Shown here piece by piece: positions 26,389-36,174 of a DNA stretch of 64,000 nt. A program made the translations under genes and the position numbers. Location: contig NZ_CP196822.1 of the NCBI RefSeq assembly GCF_051912485.1, forward strand, positions 1,364,001-1,428,000. Reading direction: 5' to 3'. Origin of the DNA: Nitrobacter sp051912485. Lineage in GTDB: Bacteria; Pseudomonadota; Alphaproteobacteria; Rhizobiales; Xanthobacteraceae. Under the pieces are notes generated by a model. The model made no database searches, was not told where the DNA came from, and worked only from the letters and a program-made list of their open reading frames with translations. The number at the start of each line of letters is the position of its first letter. Positions within the stretch are counted from its first letter, which is position 1.

Positions 26389-27900
26389 GTGCGGAAATAT
26401 CCGCGTCCGCGCAAGCCGACCTCCAGCGTCGCCGTTATCGATATCGGCTCCAACTCCGTTCGTCTGGTCGTTTATGAAGCGTTGGAGCGGAGTCTCGTCT
26501 CGATCTTCAACGAAAAGGCGTTGTGCGGGCTCGGTCGCGAGGTGCAATCCACCGGTCTTCTCGCGCCCGATGCCGTCAACAAGGCGCTGATGTCGCTGCG
26601 GCGTTTTCATGCGCTGTGCAGGGTGATGAAAATCGGCCGCGTTTATGCCATCGCAACCGCCGCCTGCCGCGATGCCACGAACGGCGCGGATTTCATCGCC
26701 AAGGCGGAACGTATCTGCCGTGTACCGGTCGACGTCCTGTCCGGACCGCGGGAGGCGCATCTGGCGGCGCTGGGCGTGGTTTCCAGTGTCCACAAGCCGA
26801 ACGGGATCGTCGGGGATCTCGGCGGCGGCTCGTTGGAGTTGACCGACGTACGGGGCCGTCGCGTTCATCGCGGAGTCACGCTGCCGCTGGGCAGTCTCGC
26901 ATTGCAGGACGCATCGAAGACATCGCTGAAGCATGCCGAGCGCATCGTGAAAGACGAACTTTCCGGTGCTGTGCCGCTCAAGGCCGGCCGCGGCCGCACC
27001 TTCTATGCCGTCGGTGGAACGTGGCGGGCGCTGGCGCGCATTCACATCATCCAGAGCGGCTACCCGCTTCGCGTCATGCACGGCTACTCCATTCCGGCCG
27101 CCGACGCGCTCGATTTCGTCCGGCGGCTGCGTCGTCTCGCGGCGTCCCATACGTTGGCGGATATCGAGGCGGTCGCCGATGCACGGCAGCCACTGCTGAC
27201 TTATGCCGCTCTCGTGCTGGAATATATCATCCTGATCGCGAAGCCGAAGACCATCATGTTTTCGACCTACGGCGTCCGCGAGGGCCTGCTTTATTCAATG
27301 CTGCCCGCAGCCGAGCGGTCCAGGGATGGATTGATCTGCGCTGCCCAATCCCTGAACGGCCTGCTGTCGCGTTCGGCGCGGCATGCCGAAGAGCTGATAG
27401 GATGGACCGATCGGCTGGTCCGGATTGCGAAACTGCAGGAGACCGAAGACGATCGCCGGCTGCGTTATGCCGCGTGTCTACTCTCCGACATCGGCTGGCG
27501 CATGCATCCGGACTATCGCGGTGAGCAGACGCTCAATCTGATTATGAACGGCAATTTCGGCGACATTGACCATCAAGGGCGAACCTTCATCGCGCTGTCG
27601 GTGTTTTACCGGTATGTCGGGCCGAATGAGATCAACGAACCGTCCTCCGTGGTGCGCGAACTGGTGACACCGGCCATGGACGAGAGAGCGCGCATTCTCG
27701 GCGCAGCCTTTCGCGTCGCGCATCTGATTTCTGCGGCCAGACCTGGTGTATTGCCCGCGACGCATTTCAGGAGCAGCGGCCGCAAGCTGAAACTTGTGTT
27801 CGAACATCGGTTGGTCGATCTGGTCGCGGATCGCGTCGGCGGCCGGTTCAAGCAATTGGCGCGTCTTGTCGGGCGCACAGGTTCGATCGTGCGCCGCTAG
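26389..27900 (+). CDS. ppx: Exopolyphosphatase / pppGpp phosphatase family
   Basis: This about 503-aa member of the actin-like Ppx/GppA family has VAVIDIGSNSVRLVVYE (first phosphate loop), ATAACRDATNG, and GDLGGGSLEL (second loop). A C-terminal HD-like part includes LLSDIGWRMHPDYRGEQ. It releases phosphate from polyphosphate ends and may also act on pppGpp. I prefer the GTG at 26389, after AGGGGGCC, because the frame's earlier GTG (26311) would overlap ppk by 71 bases. The stop is four bases from the convergent rnd. Confidence 0.92.
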   Translation: MRKYPRPRKPTSSVAVIDIGSNSVRLVVYEALERSLVSIFNEKALCGLGREVQSTGLLAPDAVNKALMSLRRFHALCRVMKIGRVYAIATAACRDATNGADFIAKAERICRVPVDVLSGPREAHLAALGVVSSVHKPNGIVGDLGGGSLELTDVRGRRVHRGVTLPLGSLALQDASKTSLKHAERIVKDELSGAVPLKAGRGRTFYAVGGTWRALARIHIIQSGYPLRVMHGYSIPAADALDFVRRLRRLAASHTLADIEAVADARQPLLTYAALVLEYIILIAKPKTIMFSTYGVREGLLYSMLPAAERSRDGLICAAQSLNGLLSRSARHAEELIGWTDRLVRIAKLQETEDDRRLRYAACLLSDIGWRMHPDYRGEQTLNLIMNGNFGDIDHQGRTFIALSVFYRYVGPNEINEPSSVVRELVTPAMDERARILGAAFRVAHLISAARPGVLPATHFRSSGRKLKLVFEHRLVDLVADRVGGRFKQLARLVGRTGSIVRR

Positions 27901-27903
27901 GTT

Positions 27904-29052
27904 TTAACCCCGCTCCACGCGCACCACGCGGCCCTTTTCGATCGCCAAGGCCAGCCGGCCATGCTTCAGCGCGAGCGCGGCTTCGCCGAACAGTTCGCGC
28001 CGCCAGCCGTGCAGCGCGCCGACGTCGGCCTCGTCCTCCACCGCGATCCGCTCGAGATCGTCCACGGTCGCGATCACCTTGCTGGCAACGGCATGGCGCT
28101 CGGAGGTCATGCGCAGGAGAACCTTGAGAAGCTCTACGGTGGCGGCGCCGTTGGAATTGTTGCGCGGCTTCTCGATCTTGGGCAACTCGCGCGGGTCTCG
28201 GGCGAGTCCGCGTTGAACGGCCGCGACGATGTCGGCGCCCCACTTCGATTTCTCAAAACCCTTTGGCAGCGAGCGCAGCGTTGCCAGCCGCTCCAGGCTG
28301 GTGGGCGCGTGGGTGGCGATATCGCCCACCGCGTCGTCCTTCAACACGCGCGAACGCGGGACGTCCCGACTCTGGGCTTCCTGTTCGCGCCAGGCCGCTA
28401 TCTCTATCAGGACCGCGAGCTCTTTTGGTTTGCGCACACGGGTTTTCAAACGCTCCCATGCGCGTTCAGGATGGAAGTCATAGGTTTTCGTCGAGGTCAG
28501 AACTTCCATCTCTTCGCTGACCCAGTCGCTGCGGCCGCGCTTCTTGAGGTCGGCATCGAGGGCCGCGAACACGTCGCGAAGATGGGTGACGTCTGCAAGC
28601 GCGTATTCGAGCTGGTCCTTGGTCAGTGGCCGGCGCGACCAGTCGGTGAATCGATGGGTCTTGTCCGGACGGTGTCCGGTGACGCGCTCGACCAGTGCGT
28701 CGTAGGCGATGGAATCGCCGTACCCGAGCACCATGGCGGCCACTTGCGTATCGAAGATCGGATGCGGAATGATGCCGGCCTGATGCCAGACGATTTCGAT
28801 GTCCTGGCGCGCGGCGTGAAAGACTTTCAGGACGCCTTCGTTGGACATCAGCTCGAAAAAAGGCTTCAGGTCGATCCCCTCGGCGAGAGCATCGACCACC
28901 ACAGCTTCGTCGGGGCTCGCCATCTGAACCACGCAGAGCAGGGGATAGTAGGTGGTCTCGCGAAGGAACTCGGTATCGACGGTGATGACTGGGTGCTTGG
29001 CGAGGCGGGCGCAGACGGAGGTCAGCTCCGCGGTGGTCATAATCAGGTCCAT
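27904..29052 (-). CDS. rnd: Ribonuclease D
   Basis: This 382-aa 3'-5' exoribonuclease acts in tRNA 3' maturation. The DEDD motifs are TVDTEFLRETTYYP (ExoI), VFHAARQDIEIVWHQ (ExoII) and the ExoIII region DQLEYALADVTHLRDVF with Tyr and Asp. A C-terminal HRDC-type helical domain follows (ERAWERLKTRVRKP onward). The start at 29050-29052 (MDLIMTTAEL) fits the family; the frame is open 31 codons further upstream. Confidence 0.95.
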   Translation of the reverse strand: MDLIMTTAELTSVCARLAKHPVITVDTEFLRETTYYPLLCVVQMASPDEAVVVDALAEGIDLKPFFELMSNEGVLKVFHAARQDIEIVWHQAGIIPHPIFDTQVAAMVLGYGDSIAYDALVERVTGHRPDKTHRFTDWSRRPLTKDQLEYALADVTHLRDVFAALDADLKKRGRSDWVSEEMEVLTSTKTYDFHPERAWERLKTRVRKPKELAVLIEIAAWREQEAQSRDVPRSRVLKDDAVGDIATHAPTSLERLATLRSLPKGFEKSKWGADIVAAVQRGLARDPRELPKIEKPRNNSNGAATVELLKVLLRMTSERHAVASKVIATVDDLERIAVEDEADVGALHGWRRELFGEAALALKHGRLALAIEKGRVVRVERG

Positions 29053-29268
29053 ATGCGCTCCATAACCCGTCTTTTTACCCTTGTCGCCCCGCATTCGGCA
29101 CGCTCGATCTTGTTTTTCTCCAATTTTTCCGGTCAAGAACGGCACCTTGGACCGTTATTGCAGGTTCCGTCATTCGGTTGCCGCGCTCCTTTCGCTCGGG
29201 TAAACCCCTGACGCTCATCGTCCCACCGGCCTCTGATTCCGCCTCTGACGCATTCTCCAGGGATTTCC

Positions 29269-31113
29269 ATGCATCGCTATCGGTCCCATACCTGCGGCGC
29301 GCTCCGCGACAGCCACATCGACCAGACGGTCCGCCTGTCCGGCTGGTGCCATCGCATTCGCGACCACGGCGGGGTGCTGTTCATCGACTTGCGCGACCAT
29401 TACGGGCTCACCCAATGCGTGGCCGACCCGGACTCGCCGGCTTTCAAGGACGCAGAAAAGCTGCGATCGGAATGGGTCGTCCGGATCGACGGCAAGGCCC
29501 GGCGCCGCCCCGCGGGCACCGAGAATCCGGAGCTGCCCACCGGCCAGGTCGAGATCTATGTCACCGAGATCGAGGTGTTGGGCCCGGCCGGCGAACTGCC
29601 GCTGCCGGTATTCGGCGAGCAGGAATATCCAGAAGACATAAGGCTTAAGTACCGTTTCCTCGATCTCCGTCGCGAGAAGCTGCACCAAAATATCATGACC
29701 CGGGGCGCCGTCGTCGATTCGATGCGCAAGCGCATGAAGGAACAGGGATTCTTCGAATTCCAGACGCCGATTCTGACGGCGTCCTCGCCGGAAGGCGCGC
29801 GTGATTTCCTGGTGCCATCGCGCATCCATCCCGGCAAGTTCTACGCGCTGCCGCAGGCGCCGCAGCAGTACAAGCAGCTGCTGATGATGTCCGGTTTCGA
29901 CCGCTACTTCCAGATCGCGCCATGCTTCCGCGACGAAGACCCGCGCGCCGACCGCCTGCCGGGCGAGTTTTACCAACTCGACTTAGAGATGAGCTTTGTC
30001 GAGCAGGATGATGTTTTTGCTGCAGTTGAGCCGGTCATCACCGGTGTGTTCGAGGAGTTCGCCAAGGGTAAGCCGGTGACAAAGAGCTGGCCGCGGATTC
30101 CGTTTGCGGAAGCTATCCGCAAATACGGCACCGACAAGCCGGACCTGCGCAATCCACTTCACATGCAGGACGTGTCCGAGCACTTCCGCGGCTCCGGCTT
30201 CAAGGTGTTCGCGCGGATGCTCGAGAATTCGAAGAACCAGGTCTGGGCGATCCCCGGTCCGGGCGGCGGCAGCCGCGCATTCTGCGACCGCATGAATTCA
30301 TGGGCGCAGGGCGAGGGCCAGCCCGGCCTCGGCTACATCATGTGGCGCGAGCCCGATACGCTGAACATTGTTCAAGCCGAGGTAGATAAGCGGCCCGGTG
30401 CGACGCCACGCGATCCAATCGCATATCCCGTTGGCGCAGGCCCGCTCGCCAACAATATCGGTCCGGAGCGCACCGAAGCGATCCGCGCCCAGCTCGGATT
30501 GAAGGCCGGCGACGCCGCGTTCTTCGTCGCTGGCGACCCGGCAAAATTCTGGAAATTCGCAGGCCTTGCGCGCACCAAGGTGGGCGAGGAACTGAACCTG
30601 ATCGATAAGGATCGGTTTGAGCTCGCGTGGATCGTCGACTTCCCGATGTACGAATACAACGAGGAGGACAAGAAGGTCGACTTCTCGCACAACCCGTTTT
30701 CGATGCCGCAGGGTGGGCTCGATGCGCTTAACAATCAGGATCCGCTGACGATCAACGCTTTCCAGTATGACATTAGCTGCAATGGCTACGAGATCGCTTC
30801 CGGCGGCATTCGCAATCACAGGCCGGAAGCGATGGTGAAGGCGTTCGAGATCGCGGGCTATGGCGAGAACGAGGTGGTCGAGCGCTTCGGTGGCATGTAC
30901 CGCGCGTTTCAATACGGTGCGCCGCCGCATGGCGGCATGGCGGCCGGCGTCGATCGCATCGTCATGCTGCTCTGTGGCACTACGAACCTGCGCGAAATCT
31001 CGCTGTTTCCGATGAACCAGCGAGCCGAGGATCTGCTGATGGGCGCGCCGTCCGACGTGACGCCGAAGCAGTTGCGCGAGCTTCATATCCGGCTCAATCT
31101 ACCGCAGGACTAG
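29269..31113 (+). CDS. aspS: Aspartyl-tRNA synthetase (probably non-discriminating)
   Basis: This 614-aa class II synthetase has an N-terminal anticodon-binding OB fold (LSGWCHRIRDHGGVLFIDLR), motif 2 (FRDEDPRADRLPGEF), the bacterial GAD insertion around residues 290-400, and motif 3 (HGGMAAGVDRIVML). Most alphaproteobacteria use such AspRS to make both Asp-tRNA-Asp and misacylated Asp-tRNA-Asn, corrected by GatCAB. That point is inferred from the group, not visible here. Confidence 0.97.
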   Translation: MHRYRSHTCGALRDSHIDQTVRLSGWCHRIRDHGGVLFIDLRDHYGLTQCVADPDSPAFKDAEKLRSEWVVRIDGKARRRPAGTENPELPTGQVEIYVTEIEVLGPAGELPLPVFGEQEYPEDIRLKYRFLDLRREKLHQNIMTRGAVVDSMRKRMKEQGFFEFQTPILTASSPEGARDFLVPSRIHPGKFYALPQAPQQYKQLLMMSGFDRYFQIAPCFRDEDPRADRLPGEFYQLDLEMSFVEQDDVFAAVEPVITGVFEEFAKGKPVTKSWPRIPFAEAIRKYGTDKPDLRNPLHMQDVSEHFRGSGFKVFARMLENSKNQVWAIPGPGGGSRAFCDRMNSWAQGEGQPGLGYIMWREPDTLNIVQAEVDKRPGATPRDPIAYPVGAGPLANNIGPERTEAIRAQLGLKAGDAAFFVAGDPAKFWKFAGLARTKVGEELNLIDKDRFELAWIVDFPMYEYNEEDKKVDFSHNPFSMPQGGLDALNNQDPLTINAFQYDISCNGYEIASGGIRNHRPEAMVKAFEIAGYGENEVVERFGGMYRAFQYGAPPHGGMAAGVDRIVMLLCGTTNLREISLFPMNQRAEDLLMGAPSDVTPKQLRELHIRLNLPQD

Positions 31114-31204
31114 CGGTTCGATTCTGGCATTGGCATCTCGTTCCCGCAGGCATTTCTGCGAATGTTGGAGTCAAGGAATCGCTGGCAAATTGCTGGCGAG
31201 GCTT

Positions 31205-31261
31205 CGGATTTGACATTCTTGTTCGGAACTGGCGGCCCATGGCGCGCCATTGTCAAATCCG
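31205..31261. promoter_or_regulatory. Long-range inverted repeat upstream of the malic enzyme gene
   Basis: CGGATTTGACA (31205-31215) is matched perfectly by TGTCAAATCCG (31251-31261) across 35 bases that themselves contain GGCGGCC-CATGGCGCGCC palindromic stretches. It lies 42 bases before the maeB start and could be an operator pair or a leader hairpin. Confidence 0.5.
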
Positions 31262-31302
31262 CTCCGCCAACGGACTGACCAAAGCTGCGGGGAGCGTTCA
31301 TC

Positions 31303-33609
31303 GTGTCGTATTCTGAAGATCTCCGCGCCGCCGCACTGTCCTTCCACCGCAACCCACGTCCCGGCAAGCTCGAAATCCAGGCGACAAAACCGCTCGCCAA
31401 CCAGCGTGACCTCGCGCTTGCTTATTCGCCGGGCGTTGCCGCGGCCTGCGAGGAGATCGTCGCTGACCCGGCGGAGGCCGCGACGCTGACTGGCCGCGCC
31501 AATCTGGTCGCCGTGGTATCCAATGGCACGGCCGTGCTCGGGCTTGGCAATATCGGGCCGCTCGCGGCCAAGCCGGTCATGGAAGGCAAGGCGGTTCTGT
31601 TCAAGAAGTTTGCCGGCATCGACGTCTTCGATATCGAAATCGCCGCCGACACCATCGAGCGTGTGGTCGAGACGGTTGCCGCGCTGGAGCCGACCTTCGG
31701 CGGGATCAACCTCGAGGATATCAAAGGCCCCGAGTGCTTCGAGATCGAGGAACAGCTAAAGGCCCGGATGAAGATCCCGGTGTTCCATGACGATCAGCAC
31801 GGCACCGCCATCATCGTCGCCGCCGCTATCACCAACGGGCTGTTGCTGAACGGCAAGGCGCTTGCGGACATCAAGATCGTCGCTTCCGGGGCAGGGGCGG
31901 CTGCTATCGCCTGCCTCAATCTGCTGGTGTCGATGGGCGCGCAGCGCAAGAACATCTGGGTCTGCGATATCGACGGCCTGGTCTATGAAGGCCGCAATAC
32001 GCTGATGGACAAGTGGAAGGCGGCCTATGCGCAGAAGACCGACAAGCGCAAGCTGGCCGAGGTGATCGCGGGCGCCGACGTGTTTCTCGGTGTTTCGGCC
32101 GGCGGCGTGCTGAAACCGGAGATGGTCGCGCAGATGGCGGACAAGCCACTGGTGATGGCGCTCGCGAACCCGACACCCGAAATCATGCCGGACGAAGCGC
32201 GCAAGGTGCGCCCCGACGCCATGATCTGCACCGGGCGTTCCGACTTTCCCAATCAGGTGAACAACGTCCTCTGTTTTCCTTTCATCTTCCGCGGCGCTCT
32301 CGACGTCGGCGCGACGGCGATCAATGAGGACATGAAGCATGCCGCTGTCGATGCCATCGCGCGGCTTGCTCGCGATCCGCCGTCCGATGCGGCGGTGGCC
32401 GGTTTTGACGGCGGCGAGGCGCAGGGCTTTGGACCGGGTTCGCTGATTCCGAGTCCGTTCGATCCGCGCCTGATCCTGCGCATCGCACCCGCGGTTGCGA
32501 AAGCTGCCATGGCGTCGGGCGTCGCAACGCGGCCGATCACAAATTTCGACGAATACCACGGGCGGCTCGAACGCTTTGCGTTCCGCTCCGGTCTCGTCAT
32601 GAAGCCGGTGTTTGCCAAGGCGAAAACGCAGCCGGTTCGGGTGATCTACGCCGAGGGCGAGGATACACGGGTGCTGCGAGCTACCCAGCAGGTGCTCGAG
32701 GAGCAACTGGCGCGTCCGATTCTGGTCGGTCGTCCCTCCGTCGTGGAAACGCGGATCAAGCGCCTCGGCCTCGCCATCAGGGCAGGCAAGGATTTCGACC
32801 TGATCAACCCCGAGGACGATCCGCGTTACCGCTCATACGTGCAGTCCTATATCGACGTCGCCGGCCGCCACGGCGCGACGCCCGACGTCGCCCGGACCAC
32901 GATCCGCACCAATGCGACGGTGATCGCCGCGCTTGCGGTGGTGCGTGACGAAGCCGACGCGATGCTGTGCGGTGTTGAAGGCAGCTATATGCGGCACCTC
33001 CGGCACGTCCGGGAAATCATCGGGTTCACGTCTGGAACGAGTGACTTCGCCGCGCTGTCGCTGATGATCACCAGTAAGGGCGCATATTTCATAGCAGATA
33101 CGCAGGTGCGCCCGAATCCGTCTGCCGAAGAACTTGCCGACATCGCGGCCCAGGCGGCGGTGCATGTGCAACGCTTCAACATCAAGCCGAAGATCGCATT
33201 CGTGTCGCATTCCGATTTCGGCAGCTACGATACCGAATCCGCGCGCAAGATGCGTAGGGCGGCCGAACTGTTCACCGAGAGCCATCCCAAGATCGAGGCT
33301 GATGGCGAAATGCAGGGTGACACCGCCTTGTCAGAGTCGGCGCGACAATTGATCTTGCCGCATTCACGCCTGACAGGCGTCGCCAATGTCCTGATTCTGC
33401 CCAATCTCGATGCGGCGAATGCAGCCTATCAGATGATCAAGGTGCTTGGCAGCGGATTGCAGGTTGGTCCTATTCTGATCGGTCCCGCGCGGCCCGCGCA
33501 CATTCTGACGCCATCGGTGACAGCGCGGGGCATACTCAACATGACGGCCGTGGCGGTCGTCGAGGCGCAGGAGCGCGCGAGCCGACAGCAGCCGACCTTG
33601 TTCGGCTGA
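31303..33609 (+). CDS. maeB: NADP-dependent malic enzyme with phosphotransacetylase-like C-terminus
   Basis: This 768-aa two-part protein has an N-terminal malic enzyme half (about 1-430): KPLANQRDLALAYSPGVAAA, the Asp/Glu metal-binding GINLEDIKGPECF, FHDDQHGTAIIVAAAITNG and SGAGAAAIACLNLLVS for the dinucleotide. The C-terminal phosphotransacetylase domain (about 440-768) includes IYAEGEDTRVLRATQ and ILPNLDAANAAYQM. It makes pyruvate and NADPH from malate. The PTA part in this family is regulatory rather than catalytic. Start is GTG. Confidence 0.95.
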   Translation: MSYSEDLRAAALSFHRNPRPGKLEIQATKPLANQRDLALAYSPGVAAACEEIVADPAEAATLTGRANLVAVVSNGTAVLGLGNIGPLAAKPVMEGKAVLFKKFAGIDVFDIEIAADTIERVVETVAALEPTFGGINLEDIKGPECFEIEEQLKARMKIPVFHDDQHGTAIIVAAAITNGLLLNGKALADIKIVASGAGAAAIACLNLLVSMGAQRKNIWVCDIDGLVYEGRNTLMDKWKAAYAQKTDKRKLAEVIAGADVFLGVSAGGVLKPEMVAQMADKPLVMALANPTPEIMPDEARKVRPDAMICTGRSDFPNQVNNVLCFPFIFRGALDVGATAINEDMKHAAVDAIARLARDPPSDAAVAGFDGGEAQGFGPGSLIPSPFDPRLILRIAPAVAKAAMASGVATRPITNFDEYHGRLERFAFRSGLVMKPVFAKAKTQPVRVIYAEGEDTRVLRATQQVLEEQLARPILVGRPSVVETRIKRLGLAIRAGKDFDLINPEDDPRYRSYVQSYIDVAGRHGATPDVARTTIRTNATVIAALAVVRDEADAMLCGVEGSYMRHLRHVREIIGFTSGTSDFAALSLMITSKGAYFIADTQVRPNPSAEELADIAAQAAVHVQRFNIKPKIAFVSHSDFGSYDTESARKMRRAAELFTESHPKIEADGEMQGDTALSESARQLILPHSRLTGVANVLILPNLDAANAAYQMIKVLGSGLQVGPILIGPARPAHILTPSVTARGILNMTAVAVVEAQERASRQQPTLFG

Positions 33610-33712
33610 AATATGACGGGGACTTTTTTTCGATCCTTCAAAACGCCATGCGAGGCGTCCATACTCGAATTCTGAAAGACGATTCACGTCTGCCTAATTG
33701 GGGGGGCCGATC

Positions 33713-34153
33713 ATGCCAGCGTTCATCACTGCGGGACGAGTTTTGTTTTCGGTGCTGTTCATTGTTTCAGGCGCGTTCAAGCTGTTCGACATCGCGGGGA
33801 CGGCGGAAGGGATTGCGTCCAAGGTCGTTATCCCGGCTGTGCTGACGGGATTCACTACCCAGCTCGAGGGTTTGACAGGTATGCCGACCGCTCAGATTCT
33901 GGCTATAGCGGTCGGCGCGCTTGAGCTCATTTGCGGCGTGCTCATCGCGCTCAACTTCGGGGCGCGTTTCTTTTCGCTGCTACTGGCGGCGTTCGTTATC
34001 GCAGCGACGTTTTACTTCCACGACTTCTGGAATCAGACCGGGCCCGAAGCGAAGAACAACATGATTCACGCGTTGAAGAACCTGTCGCTGATCGGGGCGT
34101 TGTTCATCATCGCAGGGATCGGCGGGCGCCGGCGAACGGCAGAGCCTGGTTAG
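33713..34153 (+). CDS. DoxX family membrane protein
   Basis: This 146-aa protein has four predicted transmembrane segments. DoxX features are GRVLFSVLFIVSGAFKLFD at the start, AVGALELICGVLIALNFGAR, and the ATFYFHDFW motif followed by NMIHALKNLSLIGALFIIAG. Members are linked to quinone or thiol redox chemistry in the membrane; the role here is unknown. The ATG at 33713 is chosen over an ATG five codons upstream because it begins right at the hydrophobic region. Confidence 0.88.
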   Translation: MPAFITAGRVLFSVLFIVSGAFKLFDIAGTAEGIASKVVIPAVLTGFTTQLEGLTGMPTAQILAIAVGALELICGVLIALNFGARFFSLLLAAFVIAATFYFHDFWNQTGPEAKNNMIHALKNLSLIGALFIIAGIGGRRRTAEPG

Positions 34154-34183
34154 CGAAGCTTGAACCAATGCCAGTCAAGACGG

Positions 34184-34206
34184 ATGCCCGCAACAAGTGC
34201 GGGCAT
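34184..34206 (+). terminator. Hairpin downstream of the DoxX gene
   Basis: ATGCCCGC and GCGGGCAT form an 8-bp stem with a 7-base loop, 30 bases after the DoxX stop. No T run follows, so termination would be weak. Confidence 0.45.
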
Positions 34207-34248
34207 GATGGCACATGCGCGTCAGGAATTCGAACGGACGAAGTTCGG

Positions 34249-34350
34249 TAGCGTTTTCAAGCGAAGTGGATATCGGTACGCGTCAAGAAAACGCGTCAAA
34301 TCAAAATCATAGAGCCCCGCTTCTGATTCCATAGAAGCGGAAAGGCTCTA
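34249..34350. repeat. Dispersed palindromic repeat family 2, copy
   Basis: The fullest copy. Its left end is TAGCGTTTTCAAGCGAAGTG, followed by two direct ACGCGTCAA units. The right half folds as nested stems: TAGAGCC with GGCTCTA outside and CCGCTTCT with AGAAGCGG inside. The last CTA is the complement of the TAG stop of the convergent DHFR-like gene. Confidence 0.8.
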
Positions 34351-34899
34351 GCGCACGCGGCGCCATGCGGTGACGCGAATGTCGTTGGCGGCGTCGAGAA
34401 TCTTGATCTCGCGAGGCTCGAGCCCATGCGCCGTCAGCACGGCTTGCGGAAAATCTTCGGGAACGCCCGGGAAACAGCCTTCGCCGCCGGGAAGCGTCAC
34501 GTGCGGAGCCTCCGACAGCCAAAAGGTGTCGTAGCGATCGAGAAACATTTCGAAGACGGAAGGGCCGCCGATGATCGCGGCCGTTCCGTCGCGCACCCCG
34601 GCGTGGTCGCAGGCGTCCTCGAACGAGGCACCCGCAGGATTCCACAAGGTCGCCTTTGCGTTGTCCGGATCGCCAGCAAGGCTCGTGACGCGATGGGTTA
34701 GTACGATCCTTTTGCGGAGCGGCGAGTTGGGTTGATCCTCAAACGAATTGCGGCCGTGCACGACGACATCCGCGCGATCCAGCCCTGCGGTGAAGAACTC
34801 AAGGTCGCCTTTGAATTTCAGCGCTTTGGGCATGACGTGGTTGGCATCGGCGAGCATTCCGTCCGCCGACACGATGACGTAGCCTTCGATACGAAGCAT
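34348..34899 (-). CDS. Dihydrofolate-reductase-like (RibD C-terminal) protein
   Basis: This 183-aa protein of the DHFR/RibD-C fold shows EGYVIVSADGMLAD at the start, ADVVVHGRNSFED, and the NADPH-binding AAIIGGPSVFEMFLDRYDTF. It probably reduces a pterin or pyrimidine-type substrate with NADPH, but stand-alone members are of uncertain specificity and it is not a typical FolA. Its stop codon TAG belongs to the end of a dispersed repeat. It lies 23 bases after the start of the deacetylase gene on the same strand. Confidence 0.82.
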   Translation of the reverse strand: MLRIEGYVIVSADGMLADANHVMPKALKFKGDLEFFTAGLDRADVVVHGRNSFEDQPNSPLRKRIVLTHRVTSLAGDPDNAKATLWNPAGASFEDACDHAGVRDGTAAIIGGPSVFEMFLDRYDTFWLSEAPHVTLPGGEGCFPGVPEDFPQAVLTAHGLEPREIKILDAANDIRVTAWRRVR

Positions 34900-34922
34900 T
34901 TTATGTTCCGGATCGTCGCGCG

Positions 34923-35858
34923 CTATTCGGAGATCGTCTGAACCACGCTGTTGACGGGCCGAGAGGTCACCGTCGGAAGCTTGGTATCCTTTTTCAGTTC
35001 CTCGTCGTATTGCGCGAGCGTCTCGACCGGCGCTTTGGCCTTCATCTGCACGACTTTGTAGCCGCCGGCTTTCAACCTGCGCAGAATCTCCGGCAGCGCC
35101 TCGGCGGTATGCTTCTGGAAATCGTGCATCAGAATAATGCCCTTGCCGACCTTATCGAGCTTCCTGAAGATGTTGTCGACCACCTGTTCGGCCTTGTGCG
35201 ATTTGAAATCGAATGAGTCGACGTCGCACGAGAAGATCGCGATATTGCGTTCGCCGAGGTAGGTGACCATCTCCGGCGGATGCTGCAGCGCCGGGAAGCG
35301 GAAGAACGGCGAAGGAGGAGCCTCAAGCGCCCACTTGACGGCGCTGAAACCCTTCTCGATCTCGTCTTTCCGCTGCGCCTCGGACAGCTTCTTGTTGTTG
35401 AGATTGGCATGCGACCATGTGTGGGCACCGACAGTGTGTCCGGCGGCGGCGACCTGCCGCAGGATCTCGGGATGGTATGTCGCGTGCTTGCCGATCGAGA
35501 AGAAGATGCCGGTGGTGCACTGATCGGCAAGCGCCTTCAGTACGGCGGGCGTATTTCCGGGCCACGGGCCATCGTCGAACGTCAGCACCACTTCCTTGTC
35601 GCGCAGGAAGTCGAGCTGCTTGAAATGTTCAAAGCCGAATCCCGGGCCGCCGGTCGTATCGATCTGCACGACGCGAGCAACGCCGAGCGCGTCGGGGCTT
35701 CCGTTGCAGGCAACCTTCGGTCCGCTCGCGGTGGGCGCGGGGGTTGGGATCGCGGCCGGCGCTGCTTGCGGCGCCCCCCTGGGCGTCTGCGACCACGCGA
35801 CCGTAGTCGCGCACAATGAAACCGCGCCTGCAAAAATCAGTCCCGTCGCGATGCGCAT
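34923..35858 (-). CDS. Polysaccharide deacetylase (NodB-homology domain), exported
   Basis: This 311-aa protein has a signal peptide (MRIATGLIFAGAVSLCATTV, cleaved near AWSQ) and a Pro/Ala linker, then a complete carbohydrate esterase family 4 domain. Motif 1 is TFDDGPWPGNT (catalytic and metal Asp), motif 2 GAHTWSHANL (metal His pair), motif 3 FFRFPALQHP, motif 4 region CDVDSFDF, and motif 5 IILMHDF. It should remove N-acetyl groups from a periplasmic or surface polysaccharide. Confidence 0.93.
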   Translation of the reverse strand: MRIATGLIFAGAVSLCATTVAWSQTPRGAPQAAPAAIPTPAPTASGPKVACNGSPDALGVARVVQIDTTGGPGFGFEHFKQLDFLRDKEVVLTFDDGPWPGNTPAVLKALADQCTTGIFFSIGKHATYHPEILRQVAAAGHTVGAHTWSHANLNNKKLSEAQRKDEIEKGFSAVKWALEAPPSPFFRFPALQHPPEMVTYLGERNIAIFSCDVDSFDFKSHKAEQVVDNIFRKLDKVGKGIILMHDFQKHTAEALPEILRRLKAGGYKVVQMKAKAPVETLAQYDEELKKDTKLPTVTSRPVNSVVQTISE

Positions 35859-36174
35859 ATCATTACCCCAACGTTGACCGCGCGTTGAATCACCCGCGCT
35901 TCCTCATCATCCTAGCGTAGCATTAGCGGGTCTCCCACGGAAATGGCATTTATCCCCAGTCGGTTAGCTGTTCCGTCGGGTACCCGCGATACGTGTGACG
36001 ACGGTCACGTCATTCGCTGGGCTCACTGACGCGCCCGGCGGTTGAGATCCGGCTAGCCATGAGTTTGTCGTTCATGACCCATGGCGGACTTCCTTGATCG
36101 AGATCAACCAAAACGCTGCGGTTCGCTGATTGTCTGGCCGTCCGTCCTCTCGGAGATATCCAGAAGGAGCCATC
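35859..36174. other. Intergenic region, divergent promoters
   Basis: About 315 bases between the divergent deacetylase and DUF1254 genes. It must contain both promoters. I see no repeat, RNA gene or convincing small frame, apart from an in-frame upstream extension of the DUF1254 gene. Confidence 0.4.
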
